Shown: positions 33,476-43,790 of the stretch, piece after piece
How positions within the stretch are numbered: position 1 is the stretch's first letter
How the letters are laid out: each line of letters opens with the position of its first letter
NCBI RefSeq assembly: GCF_023923225.1
Contig: NZ_CP099489.1
Location: forward strand, 3,968,001 to 4,032,000
Direction: 5' to 3'
DNA: 64,000 nucleotides
Source: Ornithinimicrobium faecis
GTDB lineage: Bacteria; Actinomycetota; Actinomycetes; Actinomycetales; Dermatophilaceae
Program-made: the position numbers and the translations under genes
The notes under the pieces: model-generated
Seen by the model: only the letters and a program-made list of their open reading frames with translations
Databases searched by the model: none
What the model was told of the DNA's origin: nothing

Positions 33476-34264
33476 TCAGGGCAGGGGTTGGCCCAGGTGC
33501 TTGCGCGCGAACTCCAGCGACTCTGCCAGGTCCGCCTCGCGCTCCTCCATCGACCGCTTGCGCGTGCCGACCTCCAGGCTCACGGCGCCGGTGTAGCCGC
33601 GCTCGACCAGCTCGTGCAGGAGCGTGTCGGCTGGTTGGGTGCCGCGTCCCGGGACGAGGTGCTCGTCCTTGAACGACCCGGTGCCGTCGCCGAGGTGGAC
33701 GTGGCCGACCCGGTCGCCGAGGCGGTGCAGCAGGTCGACGCAGTCCATTGATCCGGTGGAGGCGTGCGAGACGTCGAGGGTGACGTGCTCATAGGTCTGC
33801 TCCACCGGGTCCCAGTGCGGTCGATAGGCCTGCATCTCCGAGCCACCGGCCCGCCACGGGAACATGTTCTCCACGGCCAGCAGCACCTCGGTGTTGGCCT
33901 GGCGCTCGGCGATCCCCTCGACGAAGCCCTCCGCATAGTCGCGCTGCCAGCGGAAGGGCGGGTGGATCACCACGACCCCGGCACCGACCTCCTCGGCCAG
34001 GCGCACCGACCGGTCGATCTTGGCCCACGGCTCCCAGCCCCACAGTCGCTGGGCCAGCAACAGGGTGGGGGCGTGGATGGCGCCGATGGGCAGGTTGTGC
34101 AGGCTGGACAGGGCCTGCAGTGCTCCCGCCTCCTGGGTCAGCGGGTCGGTCCAGACCATGATCTCCACGCCGTCATAGCCCAGCCGCTCGGCCAGGTCGA
34201 AGGCATAGGCGCAGTTCTCGGGATAGACCGAGGACGTGGACAGCAGGACGGGTGGGCCGGCCAT
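33476..34264 (-). CDS. Sugar phosphate isomerase/epimerase family (TIM-barrel) protein
   Basis: A 262-residue AP-endonuclease-2/xylose-isomerase-like barrel. It shows SSVYPENCAYAFDLAERLGY, GVEIMVWTD, HPPFRWQRDYAEGFVEGIA, VLLAVENMFPW and HVTLDVSHASTGSMDCVDLL with probable metal ligands Glu, His, Asp. The substrate is unknown. It starts at ATG 34264 and shares one base with the Ppx stop (TGATG), so it is translated with that gene. This pair recurs in actinobacteria next to proline genes. Confidence 0.87.
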   Translation of the reverse strand: MAGPPVLLSTSSVYPENCAYAFDLAERLGYDGVEIMVWTDPLTQEAGALQALSSLHNLPIGAIHAPTLLLAQRLWGWEPWAKIDRSVRLAEEVGAGVVVIHPPFRWQRDYAEGFVEGIAERQANTEVLLAVENMFPWRAGGSEMQAYRPHWDPVEQTYEHVTLDVSHASTGSMDCVDLLHRLGDRVGHVHLGDGTGSFKDEHLVPGRGTQPADTLLHELVERGYTGAVSLEVGTRKRSMEEREADLAESLEFARKHLGQPLP

Positions 34265-35190
34265 CAGAGGCTGTCCATCCGGCGCAGGATGAAGCCCTCG
34301 CGCAGGGCCCACGGACAGATGTCGAGCTGGTCGACGTCGAACAGCTCCATCGCGGCCTCGACGACCATCGCGCCGGCCAGCATCTGAGGGCCCCGGGCCT
34401 GGGAGATGCCCGGGAGGTTGGAGCGGTCCTCCGGTGCCATGGCGGCCAGCTTGGGCACCCAGGCGGCGAGGTCTGCGCGGGCCAGGGTGCGGGGCACGTG
34501 TTGCCCCTCCGAGGACGGCGCGGCGCCGCAGAGCCGTCCGAGGGAGCGGATCGTCTTGCTGGTGCCGACCACCCGGTGGGGGGCGCCGACCTTGACCAGC
34601 GGGCGGTGCTCCTCGGCGATCTGCGAGCGGATGCGTTTGCGCAGTTCCTTCAGCTTCTTCTCCGACGGGTTGTCACCAGCCAGCTGCAGCTCACGGGTCA
34701 ACCGGCCCGCGCCGAGCGGCAGGCTGGCCACCGCGTCGGCCTCCTCGTCGATGCCGGCCGCGAGCTCCAGGGACCCGCCGCCGATGTCGATGAGGAACAG
34801 GCGCCCAGAGGACCAGCCAAACCAGCGTCGGGCCGCCAGGAAGGTGAGCCGGGCCTCGTTCTCACCCGAGAGCACCTGCAGCTGCAGGCCAGAGGCCGCG
34901 CGCACCCGGTCCAGGACCTCGTCGGTGTTGGTGGCGTCGCGGATCGCGCTGGTGGCAAAACCGAGCAGCTCGGAGACCCCGCGGCTCTCGGCGACCTCGA
35001 CGCAGTCGAGCACGAAACGGGCCAGCCGCTCAGCACCATCCGGCGAGATCGCGCCGTCATCTGTGAGCTGTTCGGCCAGGCGCAGGTCGACCTTGTGGGA
35101 ATAGTCCGGCAGAGGGTGTGCGCCGGGGTGGGCGTCGATCACCAGCAGGTGCACGGTGTTGGAGCCGACATCGATCACACCGAGACGCAT
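34264..35190 (-). CDS. Ppx/GppA family phosphatase
   Basis: A 308-residue member of the exopolyphosphatase / guanosine pentaphosphate phosphatase family (ASKHA fold). Marks: [55 protein letters not shown] and [14 protein letters not shown]. The short form (about 310 residues, without the C-terminal HD domain) is the actinobacterial type. Candidate substrates are polyphosphate or (p)ppGpp; sequence alone does not decide. Confidence 0.92.
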   Translation of the reverse strand: MRLGVIDVGSNTVHLLVIDAHPGAHPLPDYSHKVDLRLAEQLTDDGAISPDGAERLARFVLDCVEVAESRGVSELLGFATSAIRDATNTDEVLDRVRAASGLQLQVLSGENEARLTFLAARRWFGWSSGRLFLIDIGGGSLELAAGIDEEADAVASLPLGAGRLTRELQLAGDNPSEKKLKELRKRIRSQIAEEHRPLVKVGAPHRVVGTSKTIRSLGRLCGAAPSSEGQHVPRTLARADLAAWVPKLAAMAPEDRSNLPGISQARGPQMLAGAMVVEAAMELFDVDQLDICPWALREGFILRRMDSL

Positions 35191-35247
35191 TCCCTCAGGC
35201 TAGTCCCTCGCGGCCGGTCCGCCACTGTCGCCTCGTAGAGTGGACGC

Positions 35248-36075
35248 GTGAGCACCCCAGGCACCAGCACAGGTGAGACCGCGCTGGACGCACCGCGGAT
35301 CTGGGCCGAGTTCACCGATCCGGCCGAGCCCGAGCAGCGGGTGCGTGCCGACCTGACCTGGCTGACCTCCTCCTGGCACTGCATCTTTGGCTCCGGCTGC
35401 GCGGGCATCTATGCCGACCGGCCCGACGACGGGTGCTGCACCCTCGGGGCCCACTTCACCGACGCTGACGACCTCGCGCGGGTCACCGCCGTGGCCGAGC
35501 AACTGGGCCCGGACGAGTGGCAGTTCCACGACGAGGGCAGCGCCGTCGTCGACGGGCGGCCCGGTTGGCAGGACGTCGACGAGGACGGCGAGACGGTCAC
35601 CACCCGTCGGGTCGAGGGCGCCTGCGTCTTCCTGAATCGTCCGGGGCACCCGGCCGGCACCGGCTGCGCCCTGCACTCGCACGCCGTCCTCGAGGGCTCA
35701 CCGCCGCACCAGGCCAAGCCAGATGTCTGCTGGCAGCTGCCGATCCGGCGCTCCTATCGCACCGTCGAGCGCCCCGACGACACGTCCTATCTGGAGATCA
35801 CCATCGCCGAGTATGACCGCCGCGGCTGGGGCCCCGGCGGTCACGACCTGGACTGGTATTGCTCCGGGCGACCCGAGGCGCACACCGCCCCCGAGCCGGC
35901 CTATCTCGGCCTCGCGGCAGAGCTCACCGAGCTCCTGGGAGCCGAGGCGTATGCCGAGTTGTCGGCCCACTGCGAGGCTCACCTGGCGGCTGTGGCGGCG
36001 GCTCGACAGAGCCCCTCGGGGCGGCGTCTGCTGCCCCTGATGGTCCACCCCGCGACCCTGCGGGCCACGCCCTGA
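35248..36075 (+). CDS. Cys/His-rich hypothetical protein
   Basis: A 275-residue cytoplasmic protein, start GTG, that I recognise only as an actinobacterial conserved hypothetical. The Cys-rich opening [20 protein letters not shown] is followed closely by [10 protein letters not shown], and later come [23 protein letters not shown] and [11 protein letters not shown]. Nine or so Cys and several His in these conserved blocks suggest a metal or Fe-S cluster (the spacing C-x5-C, CC, C, C-x-LHSH, C). It has no membrane segment. It is divergent from ppx and convergent with the first subtilase. Confidence 0.75.
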   Translation: MSTPGTSTGETALDAPRIWAEFTDPAEPEQRVRADLTWLTSSWHCIFGSGCAGIYADRPDDGCCTLGAHFTDADDLARVTAVAEQLGPDEWQFHDEGSAVVDGRPGWQDVDEDGETVTTRRVEGACVFLNRPGHPAGTGCALHSHAVLEGSPPHQAKPDVCWQLPIRRSYRTVERPDDTSYLEITIAEYDRRGWGPGGHDLDWYCSGRPEAHTAPEPAYLGLAAELTELLGAEAYAELSAHCEAHLAAVAAARQSPSGRRLLPLMVHPATLRATP

Positions 36076-36097
36076 CCTCTCGGTCGGCGTGACCCGC

Positions 36098-36168
36098 AGG
36101 CCCGTCCCAAACCAGACCAGCACCGGCAGGCGCGTCCCAGTGAGGCCCGTCCCAGGGAGGCCCGTCGC
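36098..36168. repeat. 15-bp-phased direct repeat between convergent genes
   Basis: AGGCCCGTCCCA-type units start at 36098, 36128, 36143 and 36158: steps of 30, 15 and 15 bp. The phase is strict though one position is vacant. It lies just before the stop of the subtilase gene. Confidence 0.65.
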
Positions 36169-36177
36169 TGATCCAGC

Positions 36178-39100
36178 TCAGCGCGGCCCGATCCCGTAGG
36201 CAGCCAGCACCGTCTGCTCGATGCTGTTGCCGTCCTGGTCGGTGGCCTCGACCCGCAGGGAGACGTGGCCCTCCTGCCGGGGGTGCTTGACCCGCATCGT
36301 GAACTGCGTGCCGTCGGACCCACCAGATCGGCGGAGCTCCTGCTCGGTCCACGTGGCCCCGTCGTCGAGGGAGATCCAGGCGCGGGCCGCCTCGATCGGC
36401 GCAGCCTGCTCCAGGCCCTCTGGGTGCCGCACGGTCAGCGTGAGCTTCTCGTTGGACCCGGCACGCACCGTGTTGTCGAGGGCGACGGGCACGTCATAGT
36501 CGACACTCAGCAGTGGCTGGACGCTCGTGTCGTCACCTCCCTGCGAGGCAAACGTCCAGGAGGTGTCGGTGCGGGTCGAGAAGTCCCAGTTGATGTTGTC
36601 CTCGCGCACCACCGACAGGTCGAGCTGCACCGGGCCGTCGCCCACGGCATAGTCGCCCCAGGCCGCGTCGCCCTCGTGCAGCACCTCACCGTCCTGCGAC
36701 AAGCTCATCGACGTGTCGGCGGCAAAACTGCGCTGCGCCAACGTGCCGTCACCCATCGCCAGCTCGGGGATCCGCAGCGACAGGGTGTCGCCCGTGCGGG
36801 TCGGGTCGGCTCCCGGAGCCACCGTTGGTCGGACCACAGCACGGTGCCAGTCATAGGTGACCTCTTCCCCGGGCTCATAGCTGCGGATGGCGTGGAAGGT
36901 CCCGTCCTTGATCGGGTTCATGCTGTCCCAGCTGTAGTTGTCGAGCACGTGCTGACGCCACAGGGTGTCGCCGGCCGAGACGATCTCGGTGCGCTGCTGC
37001 GGGGTGTGCAGCTCCTGCTGGGTCTCCACGATCGTGGACTGCTGCCAGGGGCGCCAGCCAAAGCGCTGCTCCTTGGTCCACTCCTCACCGCCGGTCTCGT
37101 GATAGCGCGCGGTGATCGTGGCGCTGTTCTCAGGGCTCACCGTGTGCACCACCTCCTGTGGGATCGCCCCGGAGGTCACCTGCACGACGTCATAGGTGAC
37201 AGGGCGGTCCGGGTTGCCGGTGAAGCGCATGCGGACCGTCCGCTCGTTGGCGAGCTGGTCCAGGACCGCCTGTCCCTCGGCAGGCGCCAGCACCATGACC
37301 GGGAGGTCGAGCCGGTTTCCGCGCCCCGTGTACTTGATCCAGGACTGCTGCTCCGGCGCGATCATCAGCCCTGCGGCACCGGCGGCGACGGCAGCGTCGA
37401 CATCCTGCCCGTGCTTGTCCTCCAGGCTGACGACGGCGATCTTGCCCTCGACGTCCAGGCCCTCATAGTCGGCGGGGGTTCCCGCCCCGGCAAAGGCCAA
37501 CTCCAACGGACGCTTGGACTCCAGCCTCGGCGAGGTGCGCTCGTAGTTGGGATAGATCTCGAACCCGCCGCGACCGAGGGCGGTCCCGGTCAGGGCCGGC
37601 GTTCCCAGCTGCCAGCGTGAGCTGAACTCGAAGGTGCCCCCCTGTGGCTCGTCGGTCGGGGTGACCCACACGGACTGCGTCGAGTCAAACTTCATCGTGC
37701 TGTTGGACAGGCTGCGACCGTGGAACTCACGGTGGGTGATGAAGCCCAGGTTGCCGCGGGTGGTCGACGGTTCTGGCGTCTCGACCTGCACCTCGGTCGC
37801 CTCGCGGGCGTCCAGCAGGACCTCCTGGTCACCGGTGACGTCCAGGTCGGGGTCGGTCACGACCACGGCCGAGTCGAGACCGTCGATCTCCGGGTTCATC
37901 AAGGCGTGCAGGAAGTAGTCGCCCTCACCGACCGTGACGGTCACGGTCTGGCCCTCCTTGATGAAGCCGAGGGTGTCGAAGCGCGGGTCCTCGCCAAACA
38001 GGGCGAACACGGGGACGGAGATCGACTCCCCCGCGAAGTCCACGGCACTCAGAGTCACGTCGTGGGTCGGGGCCACCTTGACAACGGCGAGGGTGGTGTG
38101 GACCTGCGCGTCTCCGGCCTGGGCATGCAGGAACCCGGTGAACTGGCCCCGCTCGAGCAGGGTCGGGTCGGCGGTCACCGAGACCGTCGCCGTGTCCCCA
38201 GCGGGGACGGTCACCGAGTCAGCGGACAGGGTGACGCCGCCGTCGCTCGGGGCGTCGCCGCCGAGGTCGGACAGGTCAAGGTCGAGGTCGAGGGTCAGCT
38301 CCTCGTCGCCAGTGTTGGTGTAGGTGACCTCGAAGGTGCCGGACTCGGTGTCGGCGTCCTCGTAGGTGCCGAGGTGCACACTCCCGGTCGCGGTCAGCTC
38401 CTGGGTCACGGCCCGGCTCAGGTCGACCCGGCCACCTCCCTGCTCGTATGCCGTGAGGTCGGGGTTGGTCGCAGCGGTGCTGGTCAGCGCGTCCTTGAGT
38501 TGCTCACCGTCCCAGTCGGGGTGCTGGGCCGCCAGCAGTGCCGCGGCGCCCGCCACGTGCGGCGTGGCCATCGAGGTGCCGTTGGCGGCGGTGTAGAGGT
38601 CATCGACGGGGCTGCCCATGGCCGTGCCGTCCGCGCGTGCGGCGACGATGCCGACGCCCGGGGCGGTCAGGTCCGGTTTCACGGCCAGGTCATTGAGCCG
38701 CGGGCCGCGGCTGGAGAACTCAGCCAGCGACTCGTCGCGGTCGACGGCGCCGACGGTCAGGGCCGCGTCGGCCGAGCCCGGGGAGCCGATCGTCGAGCTG
38801 GCCGGACCGTCGTTGCCGGCCGCGACGACGAAGAGTGAGTCGCTGTCCTCGGAGAGGGTGTTGAGTGCCTGGCTGAGCGGGTCGGTGCCGTCGGTGGGGC
38901 CTCCGCCGAGGCTCATGTTGATCACGTCGGCGTCCTGTGCGACGGCCCACTCCATGCCGGCGATGACGCCGGACGTCGCACCGTTCCCGTCATCGCCCAG
39001 CACCTTGCCGGAGATGATCGAGGCACCCGGCGCCACGCCCTTGCGCAGGCCGTCGGAGCCGTCCCCGGTGCCGGCCGCGGTGGCCGCGACGTGCGTGCCG

Positions 39101-39969
39101 TGCCCGACGTGGTCGATCAGGTTGCCGCTGCCGGAGAAGTCCTCCTGCAGCGTGACCTGCCCGGCGAGGTCGGGGTGGTCGGCATCGACGCCAGTGTCCA
39201 GAACGGCAACAGTCACACCGCTGCCGTCGATGCCGGCCTCCCAGGCCGTCGGCGCACCGATCTGAGCGACGCTCTCGTGCAGATCGGCCGTGACCGGGGC
39301 GTCCAGCCAGAGGCGCTCGACAGAGGAGGTGAGGTCCGCCTCGGCCCCACTGGTGGCGAGCTGCGCCGCCTCCTCGGCCGGCACTCCCGTGATCGTCGTC
39401 CAGAAGTCCTCGGCGTTGTCCTTGTCGACTGCCAGGGCGCGCGAGTCGATGCTCGCCAGCTCGACCCCGGGGTCGACCCCCTGGACCGCGCTCAGGGCCG
39501 AGCTGGCCGCGCTGAGGCGGCCCTCGGCATACGTGGCAATGAGGGGCAGTGACGCAGAGTCTCCATCGCCGAAGCCGGCCTCGAGCAGCAGGTCGACGTT
39601 GAACAGGTCCGGGTCGAGGTCGCCGTCAGCGACATAGGGCACGGCGTCGAGGGGGAGCACGTGCAGCTCGCCGTCGATCTCCATCTGGTGGATGGTGATG
39701 CCCTCGCGCCCCTCACCCGGCTCGAGCTCGACCGTCCGACGGCCCTCGCCGACCTCGGTCAGGCGCAGCGTGTCGCCGGTGAGCAGGGTGAGCGTGGAGG
39801 ACGTGCCGTCGGCGGACTGCGGCTCGGTTGCTGCCTCGCCGGTTGCTGCCTCGCCGGTTGCTGCCTCGCCGGTGGTCGCGTGACTGGCCGAGGCGAGGCC
39901 GCTGGCGACCAGGCACACGGCCAGGGTGGCGCCGATGGCTCCGCGGGCGGGAGTGGATGGATGACGCAT
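36178..39969 (-). CDS. Secreted subtilisin-family serine protease, 1263 residues
   Basis: A large exported S8 protease. The signal peptide covers about residues 1-31 (ending ASGLASASHA) and is followed by three TGEAA repeats. The catalytic triad is visible: Asp near 257 in VAVLDTGVDADHPD, His near 292 in GHGTHVAATAAG, Ser near 465 in NGTSMATPHVAGAAALL. A PA-type insert sits near residue 830 (ADYEGLDVEGKIAVVSLEDK). Beta-sandwich domains fill the C-terminal half and there is no LPXTG or membrane anchor, so it should be released. The ATG at 39969 was chosen because the longer frame adds a hydrophilic non-signal stretch. Confidence 0.92.
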   Translation of the reverse strand: MRHPSTPARGAIGATLAVCLVASGLASASHATTGEAATGEAATGEAATEPQSADGTSSTLTLLTGDTLRLTEVGEGRRTVELEPGEGREGITIHQMEIDGELHVLPLDAVPYVADGDLDPDLFNVDLLLEAGFGDGDSASLPLIATYAEGRLSAASSALSAVQGVDPGVELASIDSRALAVDKDNAEDFWTTITGVPAEEAAQLATSGAEADLTSSVERLWLDAPVTADLHESVAQIGAPTAWEAGIDGSGVTVAVLDTGVDADHPDLAGQVTLQEDFSGSGNLIDHVGHGTHVAATAAGTGDGSDGLRKGVAPGASIISGKVLGDDGNGATSGVIAGMEWAVAQDADVINMSLGGGPTDGTDPLSQALNTLSEDSDSLFVVAAGNDGPASSTIGSPGSADAALTVGAVDRDESLAEFSSRGPRLNDLAVKPDLTAPGVGIVAARADGTAMGSPVDDLYTAANGTSMATPHVAGAAALLAAQHPDWDGEQLKDALTSTAATNPDLTAYEQGGGRVDLSRAVTQELTATGSVHLGTYEDADTESGTFEVTYTNTGDEELTLDLDLDLSDLGGDAPSDGGVTLSADSVTVPAGDTATVSVTADPTLLERGQFTGFLHAQAGDAQVHTTLAVVKVAPTHDVTLSAVDFAGESISVPVFALFGEDPRFDTLGFIKEGQTVTVTVGEGDYFLHALMNPEIDGLDSAVVVTDPDLDVTGDQEVLLDAREATEVQVETPEPSTTRGNLGFITHREFHGRSLSNSTMKFDSTQSVWVTPTDEPQGGTFEFSSRWQLGTPALTGTALGRGGFEIYPNYERTSPRLESKRPLELAFAGAGTPADYEGLDVEGKIAVVSLEDKHGQDVDAAVAAGAAGLMIAPEQQSWIKYTGRGNRLDLPVMVLAPAEGQAVLDQLANERTVRMRFTGNPDRPVTYDVVQVTSGAIPQEVVHTVSPENSATITARYHETGGEEWTKEQRFGWRPWQQSTIVETQQELHTPQQRTEIVSAGDTLWRQHVLDNYSWDSMNPIKDGTFHAIRSYEPGEEVTYDWHRAVVRPTVAPGADPTRTGDTLSLRIPELAMGDGTLAQRSFAADTSMSLSQDGEVLHEGDAAWGDYAVGDGPVQLDLSVVREDNINWDFSTRTDTSWTFASQGGDDTSVQPLLSVDYDVPVALDNTVRAGSNEKLTLTVRHPEGLEQAAPIEAARAWISLDDGATWTEQELRRSGGSDGTQFTMRVKHPRQEGHVSLRVEATDQDGNSIEQTVLAAYGIGPR
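39826..39870. repeat. 15-bp in-frame repeat in the subtilase propeptide
   Basis: GGTTGCTGCCTCGCC is repeated three times in a row (39826, 39841, 39856), giving TGEAA x3 just after the signal peptide. In-frame expansion or loss would not disturb the protease domain. Confidence 0.9.
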
Positions 39970-40062
39970 GTCAGGCGTGCCTTTCGTGGACTCAGGAGCA
40001 AGATGACGCCCCTCCCGTCCACCCTGCGCCGTCGACGACCCCGTTGTCAGGTGTTTGCCGTG

Positions 40063-40147
40063 CCGTGGTTGCGCCATGTCGCAACCGCGCCACGGTTCCA
40101 CGCGCCCGTCGTGCACCGCCGGTCACCCCTGCCCGCTTCTGCACGCC
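40063..40147. repeat. Third copy of the 40-bp hairpin repeat plus a neighbouring hairpin
   Basis: 40108-40147 (starting GTCGTGCACC, ending CTGCACGCC) carries the same GGTCACCCCTGCCCG loop as the pair at 3029-3132 with imperfect arms. Just left, GTGGTTGCG and CGCAACC-rich arms form another hairpin (about 40063-40095). They lie in the divergent gap between the subtilase and radA, so here they cannot serve as gene-end terminators. Confidence 0.65.
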
Positions 40148-40209
40148 GCTGCGGGCGGAGCGGGCGCCGTGGGCGGGCCTGTCAGCCGCGCCGCCTAGAG
40201 TTCCTGGGC

Positions 40210-41592
40210 GTGGCAACCAACAGGGCGACCAAGAGCAAGTCCCCCACCTATCGGTGCACCGAGTGCGGCTGGGCGGCGATCAAGTGGGTGGGCCGGTGCG
40301 GCGAGTGTCAGGCCTGGGGCACGCTGGTGGAGGCGGGCGGTCAGACCTCGGTGCGCACGGCCGCCGCAGCGCCGGGTCGTCCGGCCGTGCCCATTGCCGA
40401 CGTCGACGCGTCCCTGGCCCGGGCCGGCACCACCGGGGTCGGTGAGTTCGACCGCGTCCTGGGCGGCGGACTCGTGCCCGGCGGGGTCGTCCTGATGGCC
40501 GGCGAGCCCGGCATCGGCAAGTCCACCCTGGCCCTCGACGTCGCGGCCCGGGCGGCTCGGGAGGGACGACGGGTCCTCTATGTCTCCGGCGAGGAGTCCG
40601 CGGCCCAGGTGCGACTGCGTGGGCAGCGCATCGGCGCCCTGGCCGACACGCTCTATCTCGCGTCCGAGACCGACCTCGGCTCGGTGCTCGGCCATCTCGA
40701 GAGCACCCAGCCCGCCCTCGTCGTCGTCGACTCGGTGCAGACCATCGCGAGCGCCGAGGTCGAGGGTGCCCCGGGCAATGTCGGGCAGGTCCGCGAGGTC
40801 GCCTCCGCCCTGATCCAGGCTGCCAAGTCGGCCAACATCGCGGCGATCCTGATCGGCCATGTCACCAAGGACGGTGCGATCGCCGGTCCCCGCGTGCTCG
40901 AGCACCTGGTCGATGTCGTCGTGCAGTTCGAGGGTGAGCGACACTCACGTCTCCGCCTGGTGCGTGCAGTCAAGAACCGGTTCGGCCCGACCGACGAGGT
41001 GGGCTGCTTCGATCTGGGCGACTCCGGCATCGTCGGCCTCCCCGACCCCAGCGGGCTCTTCCTGACCAGCCGGGACCGCCCCGTCCCCGGCACCTGCGTG
41101 ACGGTGACCCTCGAGGGCCGCCGCCCCCTGGTCACCGAGGTGCAGGCACTGGTCACCGAAAGCTCCGGCGGGTCGCCCCGGCGCACGACGAGCGGTCTGG
41201 ACTCCTCGCGGCTCGCCATGGTGCTGGCGGTGCTCACGCGCCGGGCCGACGTCTCGGTGGCAACGCACGACTGTTATGCCTCCACCGTCGGCGGCGTCCG
41301 ACTGGCTGAGCCCTCCGCCGACCTGGCCCTGGCCCTGGCCGTGGCCGGCGCCCACCGGGACGCGCCCCTGCCGCAGGGTCTGATAGCTGTCGGCGAGGTG
41401 GGCCTGGCCGGAGACATCCGACCGGTCACCGGGCTGCCGAGACGGCTCAGCGAGGCCGCGCGGATCGGCTTCACCCGCGCCGTCGTGCCCGCCGGGTCCC
41501 TCACCGAGGGGCCCGCTCCCGCCGGGGTGGTGGTGCGTGAGGTGAGCACCCTCAAGGAGGCCGTGGACCTGGCGCTCGGCTGGCAGGCCTGA
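40210..41592 (+). CDS. radA: DNA repair protein RadA/Sms
   Basis: A 460-residue branch-migration ATPase of recombination. The zinc finger is YRCTECGWAAIKWVGRCGEC; the RecA-like domain has Walker A AGEPGIGKSTLALDVAARA and the RadA-specific VKNRFGPTDEVGCF; the Lon-protease-like C-terminal domain holds GGVRLAEPSADLALALAVAG. The start GTG at 40210 is the first start codon before the zinc finger. It lies upstream of disA, the usual actinobacterial order. Confidence 0.95.
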   Translation: MATNRATKSKSPTYRCTECGWAAIKWVGRCGECQAWGTLVEAGGQTSVRTAAAAPGRPAVPIADVDASLARAGTTGVGEFDRVLGGGLVPGGVVLMAGEPGIGKSTLALDVAARAAREGRRVLYVSGEESAAQVRLRGQRIGALADTLYLASETDLGSVLGHLESTQPALVVVDSVQTIASAEVEGAPGNVGQVREVASALIQAAKSANIAAILIGHVTKDGAIAGPRVLEHLVDVVVQFEGERHSRLRLVRAVKNRFGPTDEVGCFDLGDSGIVGLPDPSGLFLTSRDRPVPGTCVTVTLEGRRPLVTEVQALVTESSGGSPRRTTSGLDSSRLAMVLAVLTRRADVSVATHDCYASTVGGVRLAEPSADLALALAVAGAHRDAPLPQGLIAVGEVGLAGDIRPVTGLPRRLSEAARIGFTRAVVPAGSLTEGPAPAGVVVREVSTLKEAVDLALGWQA

Positions 41593-41765
41593 GGCTGCGC
41601 ACCGCGACGCCACCTGCTGCTCGCGAGCGTCCCTTCCTGGCCGCTGCCTGCGCCTGGGGCATGGCCTTCATCTCGGATCGGTAAAGGTTCTGCGATGCAG
41701 GTCAGATTGGGCCTCTGGCCTGGATAGACTCCCGCACGTCAGCCCAGGCACGGACGGAGCATCAG

Positions 41766-42842
41766 GTGGAGCGCAGTGATGAGGAGTCCTTGCGCTCGAC
41801 GCTTGCCGCAGTGGCTCCCGGCACCGAGTTGCGAGACGGCCTCGAGCGGGTCCTGAGAGGCCAGACCGGCGCCCTGGTGGTGCTCGGCTATGACAAGACG
41901 ATCGAGGCGATCTGCTCGGGTGGCTTCGAGCTGGACATCGAGTTCTCCAGCACCCGTCTGCGTGAGCTCGCCAAGATGGACGGCGCGATCGTCCTGGAGC
42001 GGGACGGCTCCCGCATCGTGCGCGCCGCGACGCAGTTGGTGCCCGACCCCACCATCGAGACCCGCGAGAGCGGCACCCGACACCGGACTGCTGAGCGCGT
42101 GGCCAAGCAGACCGGGCTGCCAGTGGTCTCGGTCAGCCAGTCCATGGCCATCGTGGCCATCTATGTCGGCGGGCTGCGCCACGTCCTCGAGGCCTCGACC
42201 GCAATCTTGTCCCGGGCCAACCAGGCCCTGCAGACCCTGGAGCGCTACAAGTCCCGCCTGGATGAGGTCAACAGCAGCCTGTCGGCCCTGGAGATCGAGG
42301 ACCTGGTGACGATCCGGGATGTCACCGCCGTCCTGCAGCGCCTGGAGATGGTGCGCCGGATCAGTGAGGAGATCGCGCAGTATGCCCTGGAGCTGGGCAC
42401 TGACGGGCGGCTGATGAACCTGCAGCTCGAGGAGCTCACCGGCGGCCTGGGCAATGATCGTGAGCTGGTGATCCGCGACTACGCCGAGGACATCTCCGAC
42501 GAGCCGTCCGTGCAGGCCGTGCTCGACTGCCTGTCCTCGATCAGCGGCACCGACCTGCTCGACCTCACGTCCTCGGCCAAGTGCCTCGGCTTCACCGTGG
42601 TCGGCGACGGGCTGGACGCCAGCGTCAGCCCCCGCGGCTATCGCCTGCTCTCCCGCATCCCCCGACTGCCGGCTGTGGTCATCGACCGGCTGGTCGACCG
42701 CTTCGAGTCTCTGCAGGCCCTGCTGTCGGCCAGCCTCGAGGACCTGATGACGGTCGATGGCGTCGGCGAGGGGCGGGCTCGAGCCGTGCGCGAGGGCCTG
42801 TCCCGGCTGGCCGAGTCGAGCATCCTCGAACGCTACGTGTGA
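41766..42842 (+). CDS. disA: DNA-integrity scanning diadenylate cyclase
   Basis: A 358-residue protein that makes c-di-AMP. The cyclase domain has the DGA motif in [18 protein letters not shown] and the RHR motif in [20 protein letters not shown] helical spine follows and the C-terminal HhH DNA-binding domain contains [20 protein letters not shown] and [18 protein letters not shown]. Start GTG at 41766. It forms octamers that scan DNA and stall at branched structures. It follows radA (which inhibits DisA in Bacillus) and overlaps mutY by 4 bp. Confidence 0.96.
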   Translation: MERSDEESLRSTLAAVAPGTELRDGLERVLRGQTGALVVLGYDKTIEAICSGGFELDIEFSSTRLRELAKMDGAIVLERDGSRIVRAATQLVPDPTIETRESGTRHRTAERVAKQTGLPVVSVSQSMAIVAIYVGGLRHVLEASTAILSRANQALQTLERYKSRLDEVNSSLSALEIEDLVTIRDVTAVLQRLEMVRRISEEIAQYALELGTDGRLMNLQLEELTGGLGNDRELVIRDYAEDISDEPSVQAVLDCLSSISGTDLLDLTSSAKCLGFTVVGDGLDASVSPRGYRLLSRIPRLPAVVIDRLVDRFESLQALLSASLEDLMTVDGVGEGRARAVREGLSRLAESSILERYV

Positions 42843-43729
42843 GCGCCGCCACCGACTCCCACGGCATCCGCACTCCCCTGCTGGACTGGTATGCCGAGCA
42901 TGCTCGCGACCTGCCCTGGCGCCGTGCCGACTGCTCGCCCTGGGGCGTGCTCGTCTCCGAGGTGATGCTCCAACAGACACCGGTGGCCCGGGTCGAGCCG
43001 GTGTGGCGTGAGTGGCTCGCCCGGTGGCCCGAGCCCGCCGACCTGGCCGCCGAGACACCGGGGGAAGCGGTCCGGGCCTGGGGCCGGCTGGGTTATCCGC
43101 GCCGGGCACTGCGGCTGCACGCGTGCGCGCTCACCCTGACGCAGGAGCATGACGGGATCGTGCCGGCTGATCTCGGGGCACTGCTCGCCCTCCCCGGCGT
43201 CGGGACCTACACGGCCGCAGCCGTCGGGGCCTTCGCCTTCGGCATCCGGTCTGCTGTCGTCGACACCAACGTGCGCCGGGTCCAGGCCCGTGCCGTCACC
43301 GGCGAGGCCCTGCCAGCGCAGTCGTTGACCGCCGTGGAGATGCGCCTGGCCGAGCGCCTGCTGCCGACCGACCCGGACATCGCGGCCCGGTGGAACATCG
43401 CGGTCATGGAGCTCGGCGCGCTGGTGTGCACGGCACGCTCACCCGACTGCGAGCGTTGCCCGATTCGCGACGCCTGCGCCTGGGTCGCCGCGGGCTCGCC
43501 ACCGTATGCCGGACCGCCGCGCCGCGGACAGGCCTGGGCCGGCACCGACCGGCAGTGTCGCGGCCGGGTGGTTGGGGCGCTCCGGGAGGCTCCGGGCTCC
43601 CTTGCTGTCGAGGAACTGCGGGCACTGTGGCCGGACGCCGAGCAGTTCGCCCGATCGTTGCAAGGTTTGCTCGACGACGGCCTCGTGGAGCGGATCGGCT
43701 CCGGTCACATCCAGCTGCCGGGCGGCTAG
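42839..43729 (+). CDS. mutY: A/G-specific adenine glycosylase
   Basis: A 296-residue HhH-GPD glycosylase that removes adenine opposite 8-oxoguanine. It has [20 protein letters not shown] with the catalytic Glu, the helix-hairpin-helix [18 protein letters not shown], the catalytic Asp in [15 protein letters not shown] and the 4Fe-4S ligands C-x6-C-x2-C-x5-C in [17 protein letters not shown]. The MutY C-terminal MutT-like domain is reduced to a short winged helix, as in other actinobacteria. GTG start within the disA stop (GTGA). Confidence 0.94.
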   Translation: MSAATDSHGIRTPLLDWYAEHARDLPWRRADCSPWGVLVSEVMLQQTPVARVEPVWREWLARWPEPADLAAETPGEAVRAWGRLGYPRRALRLHACALTLTQEHDGIVPADLGALLALPGVGTYTAAAVGAFAFGIRSAVVDTNVRRVQARAVTGEALPAQSLTAVEMRLAERLLPTDPDIAARWNIAVMELGALVCTARSPDCERCPIRDACAWVAAGSPPYAGPPRRGQAWAGTDRQCRGRVVGALREAPGSLAVEELRALWPDAEQFARSLQGLLDDGLVERIGSGHIQLPGG

Positions 43730-43790
43730 ACACCCCGCAGCACCGACTCGTCGCGAGCCGCTGCCCGTGACGCTGTGTCAGGACGCCGTG

